Below are positions 36,089-45,115 of a DNA stretch of 64,000 nt, piece by piece. Origin of the DNA: Anaerolineae bacterium (GTDB lineage Bacteria; Chloroflexota; Anaerolineae; Aggregatilineales; Phototrophicaceae). Position 1 is the stretch's first letter. Every line of letters starts with the position of its first letter. A program made the translations under genes and the position numbers. The DNA lies in the NCBI GenBank assembly GCA_013360465.1, contig JABWBO010000007.1, forward strand, positions 62,001-126,000, read 5' to 3'. The notes under the pieces were generated by a model. It worked only from the letters and a program-made list of their open reading frames with translations, made no database searches and was not told the DNA's origin.

Positions 36089-37395
36089 TCAACATCCTCT
36101 TCGTCTTGTTCGGCGTCGTCCTGAGCGGCGTCCGTCATGGGCACGAACCAGCCAACCGTTCGATTCTGCGTGCGCAGGTAGCGCGCAGCGACCTCTTTCA
36201 CGTCATCCAGCGTGACCGATTCGAGGCTCTGCACGTAGTCCTCGAACCAGGAATAGCTGTTGAAGTTCTCGGCGAACGCCAACCAGAACGCCTGCATCGT
36301 CACCCGTTCGGTGCCATAGGCAAAGAGCGCCCGCGCCTGTTTCTTGGCGCGCTCCAGCTCGCGTTCGGTCACCCCCTCGGCGATGACCCGGTTGATCGCC
36401 TCATCAAGGGCGTTCTGGACGGTCTGATGTTCGACGCCGTCGCGCAGAACAACAGTGATCGTGTACATGAACGGATCAATCGTCGGGGTCATGCCGCCGT
36501 CAACGTCGATCGCAAGCGCCGTCTCTACCAGGGCTTTATACAGCCGCGTGGTGCGGTTATCGATGCCACCGCCGCCAAATCCGTCCGTGCCTGCCAGGAC
36601 GCTGTTCAGCAGTTCGAGCTTGAACCAGTCGGGATCAGTCGCCGCCGGCACACGATAGGCAAGCTGGATGAATGAAGTCGTCCCGTGCCGCTCGACCGCC
36701 ACGCGCCGCTCGCCCTGCTGCGCAGGTTCGGGGCGAACGAACAACATCGGCGCAGTGCCAGCCGGTATCGGCTCGTAAATCGTTCGAATGCGTTCCAGCA
36801 TCTCATCGGGATCGAAGTCACCGACGGCGACGGCGATAGCATTGTTCGGCATGTAATGCCGGCGGTAGTGTCCATAGAGATCATCGCGCGTCATGGTGCG
36901 CAGGTCGGTCATGTCGCCGATGATCTCGTGATGATACCCATGTACGCGAAAGACGGACGCCTGTACTTCCTCGCCCAACCAGAACATCGGCGAGTTCTCC
37001 GCCCCCTGGCGCTCGGAGATGATGACCGTCCGTTCCGACTCGACTTCTTCGACATCAAAACGGGCGTTAATCATTCGGTCGGCTTCCAGGCGCAGCGCCA
37101 GGTCGATTTCGGCAGCGGGCAGCGTCTCGTAGTACGCGGTGTAGTCGAAAAACGTCTGGGCATTCCAGGATCCGCCGACGCGGTCAATCGCCTTATCGAG
37201 ATACCCCGCCGGGAACTGATCGGTCCCTTTGAAGAGCATATGCTCGACCCAGTGCGACGCGCCGGTGATCCCGGTCGGTTCGTTGCGACTGCCGATTCGG
37301 TACAGCACCCACCAGCTGATGATCGGTGCGGTGCGCACGGGCTTCAACAGCACGACCAGCCCGTTCGACAAGACATGACGGACAACGTTGCTCAC
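36085..37395 (-). CDS. M16 zinc metallopeptidase (catalytic subunit)
   Basis: 436 residues. HWVEH (48-52) is the inverted HxxEH zinc motif, and the downstream Glu lies in FDVEEVESERTVIISER. The C-terminal half has the usual M16 sheet (AYGTERVTMQAFW). Processing peptidases of this family degrade or trim peptides and unfolded substrates. GTG 37395 has a GAGGAG site 7 nt upstream. The acidic tail (DEEDVE) overlaps the start of the inactive partner. No signal peptide is present, so it is probably cytoplasmic. Confidence 0.92.
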   Translation of the reverse strand: MSNVVRHVLSNGLVVLLKPVRTAPIISWWVLYRIGSRNEPTGITGASHWVEHMLFKGTDQFPAGYLDKAIDRVGGSWNAQTFFDYTAYYETLPAAEIDLALRLEADRMINARFDVEEVESERTVIISERQGAENSPMFWLGEEVQASVFRVHGYHHEIIGDMTDLRTMTRDDLYGHYRRHYMPNNAIAVAVGDFDPDEMLERIRTIYEPIPAGTAPMLFVRPEPAQQGERRVAVERHGTTSFIQLAYRVPAATDPDWFKLELLNSVLAGTDGFGGGGIDNRTTRLYKALVETALAIDVDGGMTPTIDPFMYTITVVLRDGVEHQTVQNALDEAINRVIAEGVTERELERAKKQARALFAYGTERVTMQAFWLAFAENFNSYSWFEDYVQSLESVTLDDVKEVAARYLRTQNRTVGWFVPMTDAAQDDAEQDEEDVE

Positions 37396-37424
37396 TACCG
37401 ACTCCTCTACCCTAACAACAAATC

Positions 37425-37450
37425 AGGGCATGGCGGCGCTGCCATGCCCT
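37425..37450 (-). terminator. Terminator after the UDP-glucose dehydrogenase gene
   Basis: A perfect 10-bp stem (37425-37434 with 37441-37450), 6-nt loop, followed on the minus strand by the T-rich GATTTGTTGTTAG. It separates ugd from the M16 pair. Confidence 0.65.
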
Positions 37451-37475
37451 CTCCCCCCTGCGCGATCACATCCGG

Positions 37476-38864
37476 TCAGGACGCAGCGGTTCCCGACATG
37501 AACCCGGAACCGACTGCGAGATAGTCGTACCCTTGTGTGACCAGTTCCCTGTAGTCAGGGATCATGCGCCGCCCATCGATGATCAGATACGGCGGCTTGA
37601 CGGTCTCTTCGATGGTGCGCGACAGTCCCCGGAATTCCTCCCAGTCCGTCGAGATGAACAGCATGTCGCTGCCGAAGATCGCCTCTCTTGGGGACTCATG
37701 ATAGGTGATGCACCCGAACAGGTGATTCTTGTCCGGGTCGAAATAACGGCGCGCTTCTTCAGTCGCCAGCGGATCGTAAGCGCGGATCGCTTTGACGCCC
37801 TTCGCCAGCAGGGCATCGACGACCTTGAGCGACGAAGAGTCGCGCATATCGTTGGTGCGCTGTTTGAAGGACAAGCCGAGGAGCGCAACCGTCTTCTGAT
37901 TGAAGCTCACGCCGGCTTCCTGAACGGCACGGTCGATCAGATAGGTCTTCTGATATTCGTTGATGCGGTAGACCGCCTGGAGCAGATCCGCCGGATAGCC
38001 CACCGTCGAAAACTGGTGGATGAGCGACTGAATATCCTTGCCGAAACATGACCCGCCCGCGCCGTTAGAGACGTATGATCCCCAGGTGCTGATGCGCGCA
38101 TCGGCGGTGACGCCGCGCTTCAGGTCTTCCATATGCACGTTATCGAAGCGTTCACCCAGGCGCGCGCCGACCCCGTTCCAGAAGGAGATATAGGTCAGCA
38201 GCAGCGTGTTGGCGACGTACTTGATGGCTTCGGCGGTCTCCGGCGTCGTCTCGATATAGCGAATGCGCACATGGTTGACGAACTGCGAGTAAATCCGCCG
38301 CATGATGCGGAAGTCATCTTCGGTGTCCGCGCCAAGCACCACACGATCTGGGCGGCGCGACTTTTCCACCGCATCGCCTTCCGGCAGAAATTCTGGGTTC
38401 GACGCCACCCCGGCGTTAGGGACCTGATGCCGCCTGAGTACTGCCTCCAGCTGGCGGGCGGTACCGATCGGCACCGTACTCTTGTTGATCAGCACAACGC
38501 GGCGCTGATCAGCACGTTTTGCCAGCCTGCTGGCAATGGTGTCGAGCGCGTCGAAATAGTAGCTCAGGTCCGAAGAGCCGTCCGGGTTCGGCGGCGTCGG
38601 CAGGCACAGAAAGATGGCATCCGTACCTTCGAGGATCGGTTCCAGTTCGGTAGTGAAAAAGAGGTAGCGGTTGAGGTTCTCGCGGATGACCGCCGCCAAC
38701 CCCGGCTCATTCACATATCGCTCGATGGCTTCTGCTTCGCCGGATTGATAGGCAGCAATGCGCGCCTTATCGATGTCGTAGGCGTACACTTCATGCCCAT
38801 ACTCAGCCGTCGTGGCGGCATGAGTCAAGCCGACAAAGCCCGTTCCAACTACGATGATCTTCAT
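37476..38864 (-). CDS. ugd: UDP-glucose/GDP-mannose dehydrogenase family protein
   Basis: 462 residues. The N-terminal Rossmann motif is GTGFVGLTHA (7-16), followed by FLCLPTPPNPDGSSDL, KSTVPIGTA and EFLPEGDAV. The central helix carries KYVANT (Lys215), and the catalytic Cys273 lies in GAGGSCFGKDIQSL. The C-terminal domain includes LGLSFKQRTNDMRDS. It oxidises a nucleotide sugar twice to the uronate, most likely UDP-glucose to UDP-glucuronate for surface polymers. ATG 38864 has AAGGAC upstream. It is monocistronic; no polymer cluster is adjacent. Confidence 0.9.
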   Translation of the reverse strand: MKIIVVGTGFVGLTHAATTAEYGHEVYAYDIDKARIAAYQSGEAEAIERYVNEPGLAAVIRENLNRYLFFTTELEPILEGTDAIFLCLPTPPNPDGSSDLSYYFDALDTIASRLAKRADQRRVVLINKSTVPIGTARQLEAVLRRHQVPNAGVASNPEFLPEGDAVEKSRRPDRVVLGADTEDDFRIMRRIYSQFVNHVRIRYIETTPETAEAIKYVANTLLLTYISFWNGVGARLGERFDNVHMEDLKRGVTADARISTWGSYVSNGAGGSCFGKDIQSLIHQFSTVGYPADLLQAVYRINEYQKTYLIDRAVQEAGVSFNQKTVALLGLSFKQRTNDMRDSSSLKVVDALLAKGVKAIRAYDPLATEEARRYFDPDKNHLFGCITYHESPREAIFGSDMLFISTDWEEFRGLSRTIEETVKPPYLIIDGRRMIPDYRELVTQGYDYLAVGSGFMSGTAAS

Positions 38865-39031
38865 GCAGCATGTCCTTCAAACGTGAATGCAAGACTCAGT
38901 GCATATACACGGCATGTGCCCTGCTTTCCTTGAACTGGCAGAAGTGTAGCACCGCCGCTCGCCTGCGAACATAGCGCAGTTGCCGGAAGCCGATTACAAT
39001 CCAGGGGCAGCAGCTACCTCTGAGGTGAATC

Positions 39032-40618
39032 ATGTACGTCTTCTACAACGGCGTCATCCACACCCTGGACCCGGCATATCCCAACCCGGATATCGTCGTC
39101 GTCGATGAAGAGACCGGGCGCGTGCGTTCGGTGGGTCGGCTGGACTTCCGCACCACCATGCCCCCGGTCAAACGGGTCGATCTGCGCGGCAGGACTCTCC
39201 TCCCCGGCTTCAACGACGCGCATGTGCATATCTGGAAGCTGGGGCTGCTGCTTACGGTTCAGGTGGATGCGCGCCGCGCCGCCGCGCCGGATATTCCCGC
39301 CATCATCGAGCAGTTTCGCCGGCGCGCCGCCGCTGCGCCGGCGGGCACATGGCTGACCGGGCGCGGCTACAACGAAGTCGATCTGCCGGAGAACCGTCAC
39401 CCCACACGCGCCGATCTGGATCAGGTCAGCGCCGATCATCCGATTGCGCTAACGCGCACCTGTGGGCACATGATCGTCGCCAACAGCCTGGCGCTGCGCC
39501 TCGCCGGGATCACCGCCGAAACGCCCAACCCGCCGGGTGGCGTGATCGTACGTGGTGAAGATGGGGAGCCAACCGGACTGCTGCAAGAAACGGCGATGGG
39601 CTTGCTCACACGGGCGATTCCGCCTTACGACGATGCGACGATGGCGAACGCCATCCGCGCGGCGACAGCACATCAGCGGCACCTGGGCATCACCAGCGCC
39701 ACCGATCCGCTCCTCACCCCAGATCACCTGCGGGTCTATCGCCAGCTCGACGCGGCGGGTCATCTCGATGTGCGCGTGAACGGTCTGCCCATCCGCCGAC
39801 CCGACGGCGGGAGCGAAACCTACCCGCTGCCTGACATGCACCAGAGCGACTTCCTTCGCGTTGATACCGTCAAATTCTTCGCCGATGGCGGGCTGAGCGG
39901 GGCGACTGCCGCCCTCAGCGAACCGTACAAAGTCACCGGTGAACGCGGCGTGCTGCGCTTCGAAACCGATGAACTGCTGGACCTGATGTGGGAAGCGCAT
40001 AACGCCGGTTTCCGCATCGCGACTCACGCCATTGGCGACGTGGCGCTGGATCAGGTCATCGGCGTATACGAGACGCTGCACGCTCGCAAGCCGGGGCTGC
40101 GTCATCGTGTCGAACACCTGGGACTGCCATCGCCTGATCATCTGCGGCGGCTCAGAGCAGTCGATGCCATCGCCGTCCCGCAAACGATCTTTCTCGCCGC
40201 GCTGGGCAATGCCTTCCGGCGCTATCTGCCGGATCACTTTCTGCCGCGCTGCTATCCGGTGCGGGCGATGCTCAACGCCGGGCTGGAAGTTGCCCTCAGC
40301 TCCGATGCGCCGGTTGTGCCCGATGATAACCCGCTGTTGGGGATCAAGGCAGCTGTCGATCGCTTCGATCCGTCAGGAGAAGCCATCGCCCCCGAACAGG
40401 CGATCAGCCCCTACGAAGCGCTCTATGCTTACACGATGGGTGGCGCGATTGCCAGCGGCGACGCGGCGAACCGGGGCAGCATCACCCCCGGCAAATGGGC
40501 GGACCTGATCATCGTGAATGGCGATCCTCTGCGCGAAGCCGCCATCGCGCCGGAACGCCTGCTGGACATTCATGTCGAAGAGGTTTACGTCGGCGGCAGG
40601 CTGGTCGCCGAAACGTGA
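39032..40618 (+). CDS. Amidohydrolase, YtcJ-like
   Basis: 528 residues. The composite metal-dependent hydrolase fold starts with FYNGVIHTLDP and reaches GFNDAHVHIWKLG with the His-x-His pair. Further likely metal/catalytic residues are in FFADGGLSG, IATHAIGDVALD, RHRVEHLGL and ALSSDAPVVPDDNP. The C-terminal ends with the usual GSITPGKWADLIIVNGDP. YtcJ-type enzymes hydrolyse amides or formamide-like groups; the substrate is unknown. ATG 39032 has GAGGTGA upstream. Its stop abuts the stop of the convergent permease gene with no spacer. Confidence 0.87.
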   Translation: MYVFYNGVIHTLDPAYPNPDIVVVDEETGRVRSVGRLDFRTTMPPVKRVDLRGRTLLPGFNDAHVHIWKLGLLLTVQVDARRAAAPDIPAIIEQFRRRAAAAPAGTWLTGRGYNEVDLPENRHPTRADLDQVSADHPIALTRTCGHMIVANSLALRLAGITAETPNPPGGVIVRGEDGEPTGLLQETAMGLLTRAIPPYDDATMANAIRAATAHQRHLGITSATDPLLTPDHLRVYRQLDAAGHLDVRVNGLPIRRPDGGSETYPLPDMHQSDFLRVDTVKFFADGGLSGATAALSEPYKVTGERGVLRFETDELLDLMWEAHNAGFRIATHAIGDVALDQVIGVYETLHARKPGLRHRVEHLGLPSPDHLRRLRAVDAIAVPQTIFLAALGNAFRRYLPDHFLPRCYPVRAMLNAGLEVALSSDAPVVPDDNPLLGIKAAVDRFDPSGEAIAPEQAISPYEALYAYTMGGAIASGDAANRGSITPGKWADLIIVNGDPLREAAIAPERLLDIHVEEVYVGGRLVAET

Positions 40619-41581
40619 TCAGATGCGGTTCAGCCGGGGGTCAAGCGCGTCGCGCATACCGTCGCCCAGCAGGTTGAACCCCAGCACCGTGATCATGATG
40701 GCAAAACCGGGGAAGAACACCATGTGCGGCGCGGTGAAGACGTAGCTGCGCGCTTCGCTGAGCATCGCCCCCCATTCTGGATCGGGAGGCTGTGCCCCCA
40801 GCCCGATGAAGGACAGCGCCGCCGCCTCCAAGACCGCCCCGCCAATCCCCAGCGTCCCCTGCACGATCAGCGGCGTCAGCGAGTTCGGGAAGATGTGGAC
40901 GAACAGGATGCGTATCGGTCCTGCACCCAGGGCGCGGTTGGCAGTGATGTACTCGTATTCCTTAACCGCCAGGACCTGCGCCCGCGCCAGTCGCGCATAC
41001 ACCGGAATGCTGACGATAGAGATCGCCAGCAGGGCGTTCTGCAGCCCCGGACCCAACACCGTGACGATGACAATCGCCAGCAGCAGTGAGGGGAATGCCA
41101 TCAGCACATCCATGAAGCGCATGATGAGATTGTCTACCCAGTGACCCACATAGCCGGAGATCATCCCCAGCATCGTTCCGACCACAATTGAAAAGGTCAC
41201 CGCCAGAAACCCGACGAGGAGCGACACGCGCGACCCGTACACGATACGACTGAAGACATCGCGCGCGTTGAGATCCAGTCCAAGGTAGTGTTCGACTTCC
41301 TCCGCCGGGCAGCCCAGCAGGTGAATGCACGGAGCCTTCGCCTGAAGCCGCCCCGTGTGCCCAGGCACTCCGATCATTGGCTGAAGCGGATCGTAAGTCG
41401 CAATCGTCGGCGCGAAGAGGGCGATGATGATCAGCAGCAGGATGATCGCCATTCCGATCACCGCCAGGCGGTTGCGAAACAGGTAATGCATCGAATCCAT
41501 CCACAGGCTGGACGGACGGGCAGCCTGGCGCGCCCCGGTACTGTCGAGCTTGATAGGTTTGCCCGTAGTGGTGGTGGACAT
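40619..41581 (-). CDS. Peptide ABC transporter permease (DppC/OppC type)
   Basis: 320 residues with six TMs: one at ~36-57 preceded by FRNRLAVIGM, then five in the C-terminal half. The binding-protein-dependent transport signature is ALGAGPIRILFVHIFPNSLTPLIV. A cysteine-containing loop (HLLGCPAEEVEHYLG) sits in the first extracytoplasmic region. It starts 15 nt after the DppB-type gene with GGAG upstream. With the permease at 41597 and the binding protein at 42781 it forms an importer of peptides or similar solutes. The ATPase genes are not in the window. Confidence 0.92.
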   Translation of the reverse strand: MSTTTTGKPIKLDSTGARQAARPSSLWMDSMHYLFRNRLAVIGMAIILLLIIIALFAPTIATYDPLQPMIGVPGHTGRLQAKAPCIHLLGCPAEEVEHYLGLDLNARDVFSRIVYGSRVSLLVGFLAVTFSIVVGTMLGMISGYVGHWVDNLIMRFMDVLMAFPSLLLAIVIVTVLGPGLQNALLAISIVSIPVYARLARAQVLAVKEYEYITANRALGAGPIRILFVHIFPNSLTPLIVQGTLGIGGAVLEAAALSFIGLGAQPPDPEWGAMLSEARSYVFTAPHMVFFPGFAIMITVLGFNLLGDGMRDALDPRLNRI

Positions 41582-41596
41582 GGCAGCTCCGTCTAT

Positions 41597-42673
41597 CTAG
41601 CTCAGCCGGATACGCGGGTCAAGGTACCCGTAGAGGATATCGACGAACAGATTAATCAGGACAAAGGCAGAGGCGATGATGATGGTGAATCCCTGCACCA
41701 GGGTATAGTCGCGCGTGGTGATGCCGTCGACCAGCGTGCGTCCTACGCCTGTCAGCCCGAAAACCGTCTCGGTCAGCACCGCGCCGCTGATCAGCAGGCT
41801 GAAGTTCAGACCGATGATCGTCACAACCGGCAGCAGGGCATTCCGGACGGCGTGATTGATCACGACGAATACCTCTCGCAACCCCTTGGAACGCGCCGTT
41901 CGAACGTAGTCCTGCCCCAGGGTTTCAAGCACGCTGGAGCGCGTCATTCGGGCAATGATCGCCAGCGGAATCGTCCCGACCGCGAATGCTGGCAGGATCA
42001 GATAGCGTATCGCCGTAATGAACAGGCTGCCATTCAGCGTGAGGATGGCGTTCAAGAGATTCAGCCGCGACAGAAAGATCAACAGCGGACTGGCGCTGTT
42101 GACATCCGGCGACAGCCCCCACTGCACAAAAAAGGGGACCGCCTCAAAGCCTGGGGGGAGTCTTCCAGACGGAGGTAGGGCGAGAAAAGTATCCTTAAGA
42201 AGGACCGAAAAAATGTAGGCGAGCATCAGTCCCAACCAAAAGACCGGCATCGACACGCCGATGTTCGCGCCGATCATCGTCCCGACATCGATTGCCGAAT
42301 TGCGGAAATAGGCAGAGATGATTCCGAGTGGAATTCCGACAAAGATGGCGAACAGCATCGCTGCCAGCCCCAGTTCAATCGTGACCGGAAGGCGCTCAGC
42401 CATCAGATCAACGATGGTCCGCCCGTAGCGAATCGAGGTGCCAAAATCGCCGCGCAGGATATTGCCGAGGTAGATGCTAAACTGCGTCGTGAGCGGTTCG
42501 TTCAGCCCCATGCGTTCGATGAAATCGTCGCACACCTCATCTGTTGCCCGCTCGCCCAGTACGGCGCGGCAGGGATCGCCGGGGATAAATCTTTGCAGTG
42601 CAAATGTGATGAAGATGATGCCGAATAAGACAGGCACAGCCAGAAGAAGTCGTCTGAGGATAAACACAAGCAT
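41597..42673 (-). CDS. Peptide ABC transporter permease (DppB/OppB type)
   Basis: 358 residues. The classical N-terminal TM (MLVFILRRLLLAVPVLFGII) is followed by FALQRFIPGDPCR, five more TMs, and the signature DYVRTARSKGLREVFVVINHAVRNALLP. It has an enlarged extracytoplasmic loop (~165-215) compared with E. coli DppB. It is the first permease gene of the operon and lies 107 nt downstream of the binding-protein gene, with a terminator-like hairpin in between. Confidence 0.92.
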   Translation of the reverse strand: MLVFILRRLLLAVPVLFGIIFITFALQRFIPGDPCRAVLGERATDEVCDDFIERMGLNEPLTTQFSIYLGNILRGDFGTSIRYGRTIVDLMAERLPVTIELGLAAMLFAIFVGIPLGIISAYFRNSAIDVGTMIGANIGVSMPVFWLGLMLAYIFSVLLKDTFLALPPSGRLPPGFEAVPFFVQWGLSPDVNSASPLLIFLSRLNLLNAILTLNGSLFITAIRYLILPAFAVGTIPLAIIARMTRSSVLETLGQDYVRTARSKGLREVFVVINHAVRNALLPVVTIIGLNFSLLISGAVLTETVFGLTGVGRTLVDGITTRDYTLVQGFTIIIASAFVLINLFVDILYGYLDPRIRLS

Positions 42674-42722
42674 AGTTCACGTGCCCTAGCGCCGTGGGCG
42701 GCCCGAGTTCAGAAAAAACGAA

Positions 42723-42756
42723 TGGGGAGACGGCTGCAGTGGATGCCGTCTCCCCA
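42723..42756 (-). terminator. Intercistronic terminator between binding protein and permease genes
   Basis: A perfect 12-bp stem (42723-42734 with 42745-42756), followed on the minus strand by TTCGTTTTTTC. Its place inside an ABC operon suggests partial termination that leaves more binding-protein mRNA than permease mRNA. Confidence 0.8.
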
Positions 42757-42780
42757 CACCTTCACGAGAAAGCCTGATCC

Positions 42781-44448
42781 TTAGGATTCAGGCGCGTTCA
42801 GGAACGCCGCGAAGAAGCCGCTGAAGTAGTCGAACGCACCGCTGCGCCCCACATGGAGCGGATTCGCTGCATCCCACTGTACCGCAAAGGTCATGACGAC
42901 ATCGTTCGAATCGAGCGCCGAACCATCGTGGAACGTCACGCCGGGGCGCAGATGGAACGTCCACTCGGTCAGGTCTTCGCTGGCTTCGTAGGTCTCCGCC
43001 AGGCTCGGAACAACCGCCGTGCCGCCGACTTCATAGGCGAGCAGCGACTCGATAACCTGCTCGCAGGCGCGCAGCGATTCGCCATCGGTCTCATCCGAGC
43101 AGTACATGCTGATCGGTTCAGCGTTCTGCATCCACACGAAGGTGTCCGAGGTCGGATCGTCCATGACGCTGAAGTTCTCGTTACCGAGCGGGCTGGTGTG
43201 CGCACCGGCGACGCCCGCCTTGTAGGCGATGCCCGAACCCCCATGAGCGACCGGGAGCATCGGGACCAGATCACGGATGGCGGTGTTCGCCTCGATGTAG
43301 TACGGGTAGCGTTCCGCGAAGTCGGCGAGACGCGCGCCAGCCTGGAGCGGCTCGGTGATTTCGGGGTGCTTCGTGCCAAAGGAATCGTTGGCGCCAACGC
43401 CGAAGTGGAAGTCAAGGAAATTGGTCGCGTCCGGGTAGTCCGCGCCCCAGCCCAGAAGGAAGATGGGCAGACGGCCCGCCGATGCGTTGTCCAGGAACGT
43501 ACCGGATTCCTGTACTTCGATGGTCAGATTGATGCCGATGGCGGCGAGCTGCTGCTGCAGGTCAGCCGCTACGACGCCGGGAGATGGCAGATAGCCGCGC
43601 ACGACATCGCGATAGCTGATCGTCGTCTCAATGGGCAGGCTGAAGCCGCCTTCCGCCGCCGCCTCTTCAAGCAGCTGGCGCGCCATTTCCGGGTCATACG
43701 GGAACGGCTCTACTTCCGGGGTATAACCAAAGATCGAGGTCGGCATGAACTGATCGGCAACCGACGAGCCGGGAGGATAGAACTGATCGACGATGCGCTG
43801 CTTGTCGACGCCATAAGCAACCGCCTGGCGCACCTTGACGTTGTCAAACGGCGCGATGGTGTTGTTCATACCCACATAGAAGACGTTGGTGCCTTCGCGC
43901 GGAAGGAACTGAAGGTTCGGATCGCCCTGGACGACCGGGATGTCGAGCGCGCCGGGGTTGTCGATGGCGGAGACATTGCCCGCCTGAAGTTCGGTTAAAC
44001 GCTGCGCAGACTCGGAGTTCCAGCGGAAGATGAGCGTAGATTCGATGGCGGCATCGCCCCAATAGGAGTCATTGCGGGCGAGGACGATTTCGTTGCCCAG
44101 GTCCCAGTGATCGAGCATATAGGGACCGGTACCGATCGGTGTGCTGAGCAGATCGCCGCCGCCGCCGGTCACCTCAAGCTGATCAGACGAGCGGATGCCA
44201 AACGCCGCGAAGGCAACCTTCGACGGGAAAGCGGGATCAGCATAGCACAGTGTGAACTTGACGGTTGTTTCATCGACGGCTTCAATGCTCAGAATCTCGC
44301 CGCCGTAGTCGCAGCTTTCCGCCGCATAAGTGATCAACCCGCTGTCGGAAACTGTCATGTTCGCCGGGGCATCCTGGGCAAGCACCGGGACGCTTAAAGC
44401 AACGAAGACCAGGATCAACAGCATTCCCAAACCAAATCTCTTAACCAT
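42781..44448 (-). CDS. Peptide ABC transporter substrate-binding protein (family 5), apparently circularly permuted
   Basis: 555 residues with a clear signal peptide (1-24, ending VLAQ). The domain order is unusual. Residues ~48-90 (EILSIEAVDETTVKFTL), 104-131 (PIGTGPYML, SYWG), 200-215 (FDNVKVRQAVAYGVDK) and 330-345 match the middle and C-terminal parts of DppA-like proteins. The part that normally begins the mature protein comes last: MYCSDETDGESLRACEQV, VVPSLAETYEASEDLTEWTF and HLRPGVTFHDGSALDSNDVV (~448-518). All canonical pieces seem present once. ATG 44448 has AAGGAG upstream. The solute is unknown, likely peptides. Confidence 0.88.
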   Translation of the reverse strand: MVKRFGLGMLLILVFVALSVPVLAQDAPANMTVSDSGLITYAAESCDYGGEILSIEAVDETTVKFTLCYADPAFPSKVAFAAFGIRSSDQLEVTGGGGDLLSTPIGTGPYMLDHWDLGNEIVLARNDSYWGDAAIESTLIFRWNSESAQRLTELQAGNVSAIDNPGALDIPVVQGDPNLQFLPREGTNVFYVGMNNTIAPFDNVKVRQAVAYGVDKQRIVDQFYPPGSSVADQFMPTSIFGYTPEVEPFPYDPEMARQLLEEAAAEGGFSLPIETTISYRDVVRGYLPSPGVVAADLQQQLAAIGINLTIEVQESGTFLDNASAGRLPIFLLGWGADYPDATNFLDFHFGVGANDSFGTKHPEITEPLQAGARLADFAERYPYYIEANTAIRDLVPMLPVAHGGSGIAYKAGVAGAHTSPLGNENFSVMDDPTSDTFVWMQNAEPISMYCSDETDGESLRACEQVIESLLAYEVGGTAVVPSLAETYEASEDLTEWTFHLRPGVTFHDGSALDSNDVVMTFAVQWDAANPLHVGRSGAFDYFSGFFAAFLNAPES

Positions 44449-44535
44449 ATGAAACTTCTCCTTCCAAAGCGATTCACCGCACACGTCAGACAAACGACCC
44501 ACGAATGACTATCCAGTAGTGACGGAATGGGTTCG

Positions 44536-44590
44536 AATGTTGCCGTACGCTGCCCATAATTGTAATCTTTTTAGGTGTAACGGCAACATT
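44536..44590. promoter_or_regulatory. Divergent regulatory region with 11-bp inverted repeat and overlapping promoters
   Basis: AATGTTGCCGT (44536-44546) and its exact complement (44580-44590) flank 33 nt. Each arm contains TTGCCG as a -35-like hexamer. Rightward, TTGCCG and TGTAAT (44561-44566) are 15 nt apart; leftward, TTGCCG (44586-44581) and TACAAT (44564-44559) are 16 nt apart. The two promoters would overlap, so use of one may exclude the other. They would serve the thioesterase and the ABC importer. Confidence 0.45.
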
Positions 44591-44617
44591 TCATGAACGA
44601 GAGAGGGCGTACCTCAC

Positions 44618-45115
44618 ATGAAGCCACCCGCAGTTCCACTCGAAGCCATTCGGGCGCTCCCCGCGATCTTTCGGCAGACCATTCCCGAAACCTATCAGGA
44701 CGAGAACGGGCACATGAACATGCGCTGGTATCTCGCCCTCTTCGATGATGCCGGCTATCCCCTATCCGCCTCCTTCGGGCTGACCGGCGAGTTCCACACA
44801 CAGCACGACAGCGGCGGCTACGATCTGGAACATCATCTGCATTATCTGCGCGAGGTGATGGTCGGCGACGATGTGACGATCTACGCTCGCCTGCTGGGCA
44901 GGTCCGCCAAGCGCATCCATTACATGATGTTCATGGTCAACGAGATGCGCGGGGCGCTCGCCGCGACGTTCGAATGCGTGAATTCCTTCGCCGACATGCG
45001 CACCCGCCGAACCGCCCCCTACCCTTCGGAGATCGCGGCGCGTATCGATGCGCTGTTGGCGGTACACCAGGTGCTTGACTGGACCGCACCCGTGAGCGGC
45101 ATCATGAGCGCATGA
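44618..45115 (+). CDS. Hotdog-fold thioesterase
   Basis: 165 residues of the 4HBT type: an N-terminal IPETYQDENGHMNMRWYLALFDDA helix region with the conserved Asp and Asn/His-Met, then HHLHYLREVMVGDDVTIYARLLGRSAKRIHYMMFM sheet and AATFECVNSFADMRTR. Thioesterases of this family hydrolyse acyl-CoA or acyl-ACP; the chain specificity cannot be read. It is divergent from the ABC importer. Its last 14 bases overlap the end of the convergent HAD gene. Confidence 0.82.
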   Translation: MKPPAVPLEAIRALPAIFRQTIPETYQDENGHMNMRWYLALFDDAGYPLSASFGLTGEFHTQHDSGGYDLEHHLHYLREVMVGDDVTIYARLLGRSAKRIHYMMFMVNEMRGALAATFECVNSFADMRTRRTAPYPSEIAARIDALLAVHQVLDWTAPVSGIMSA

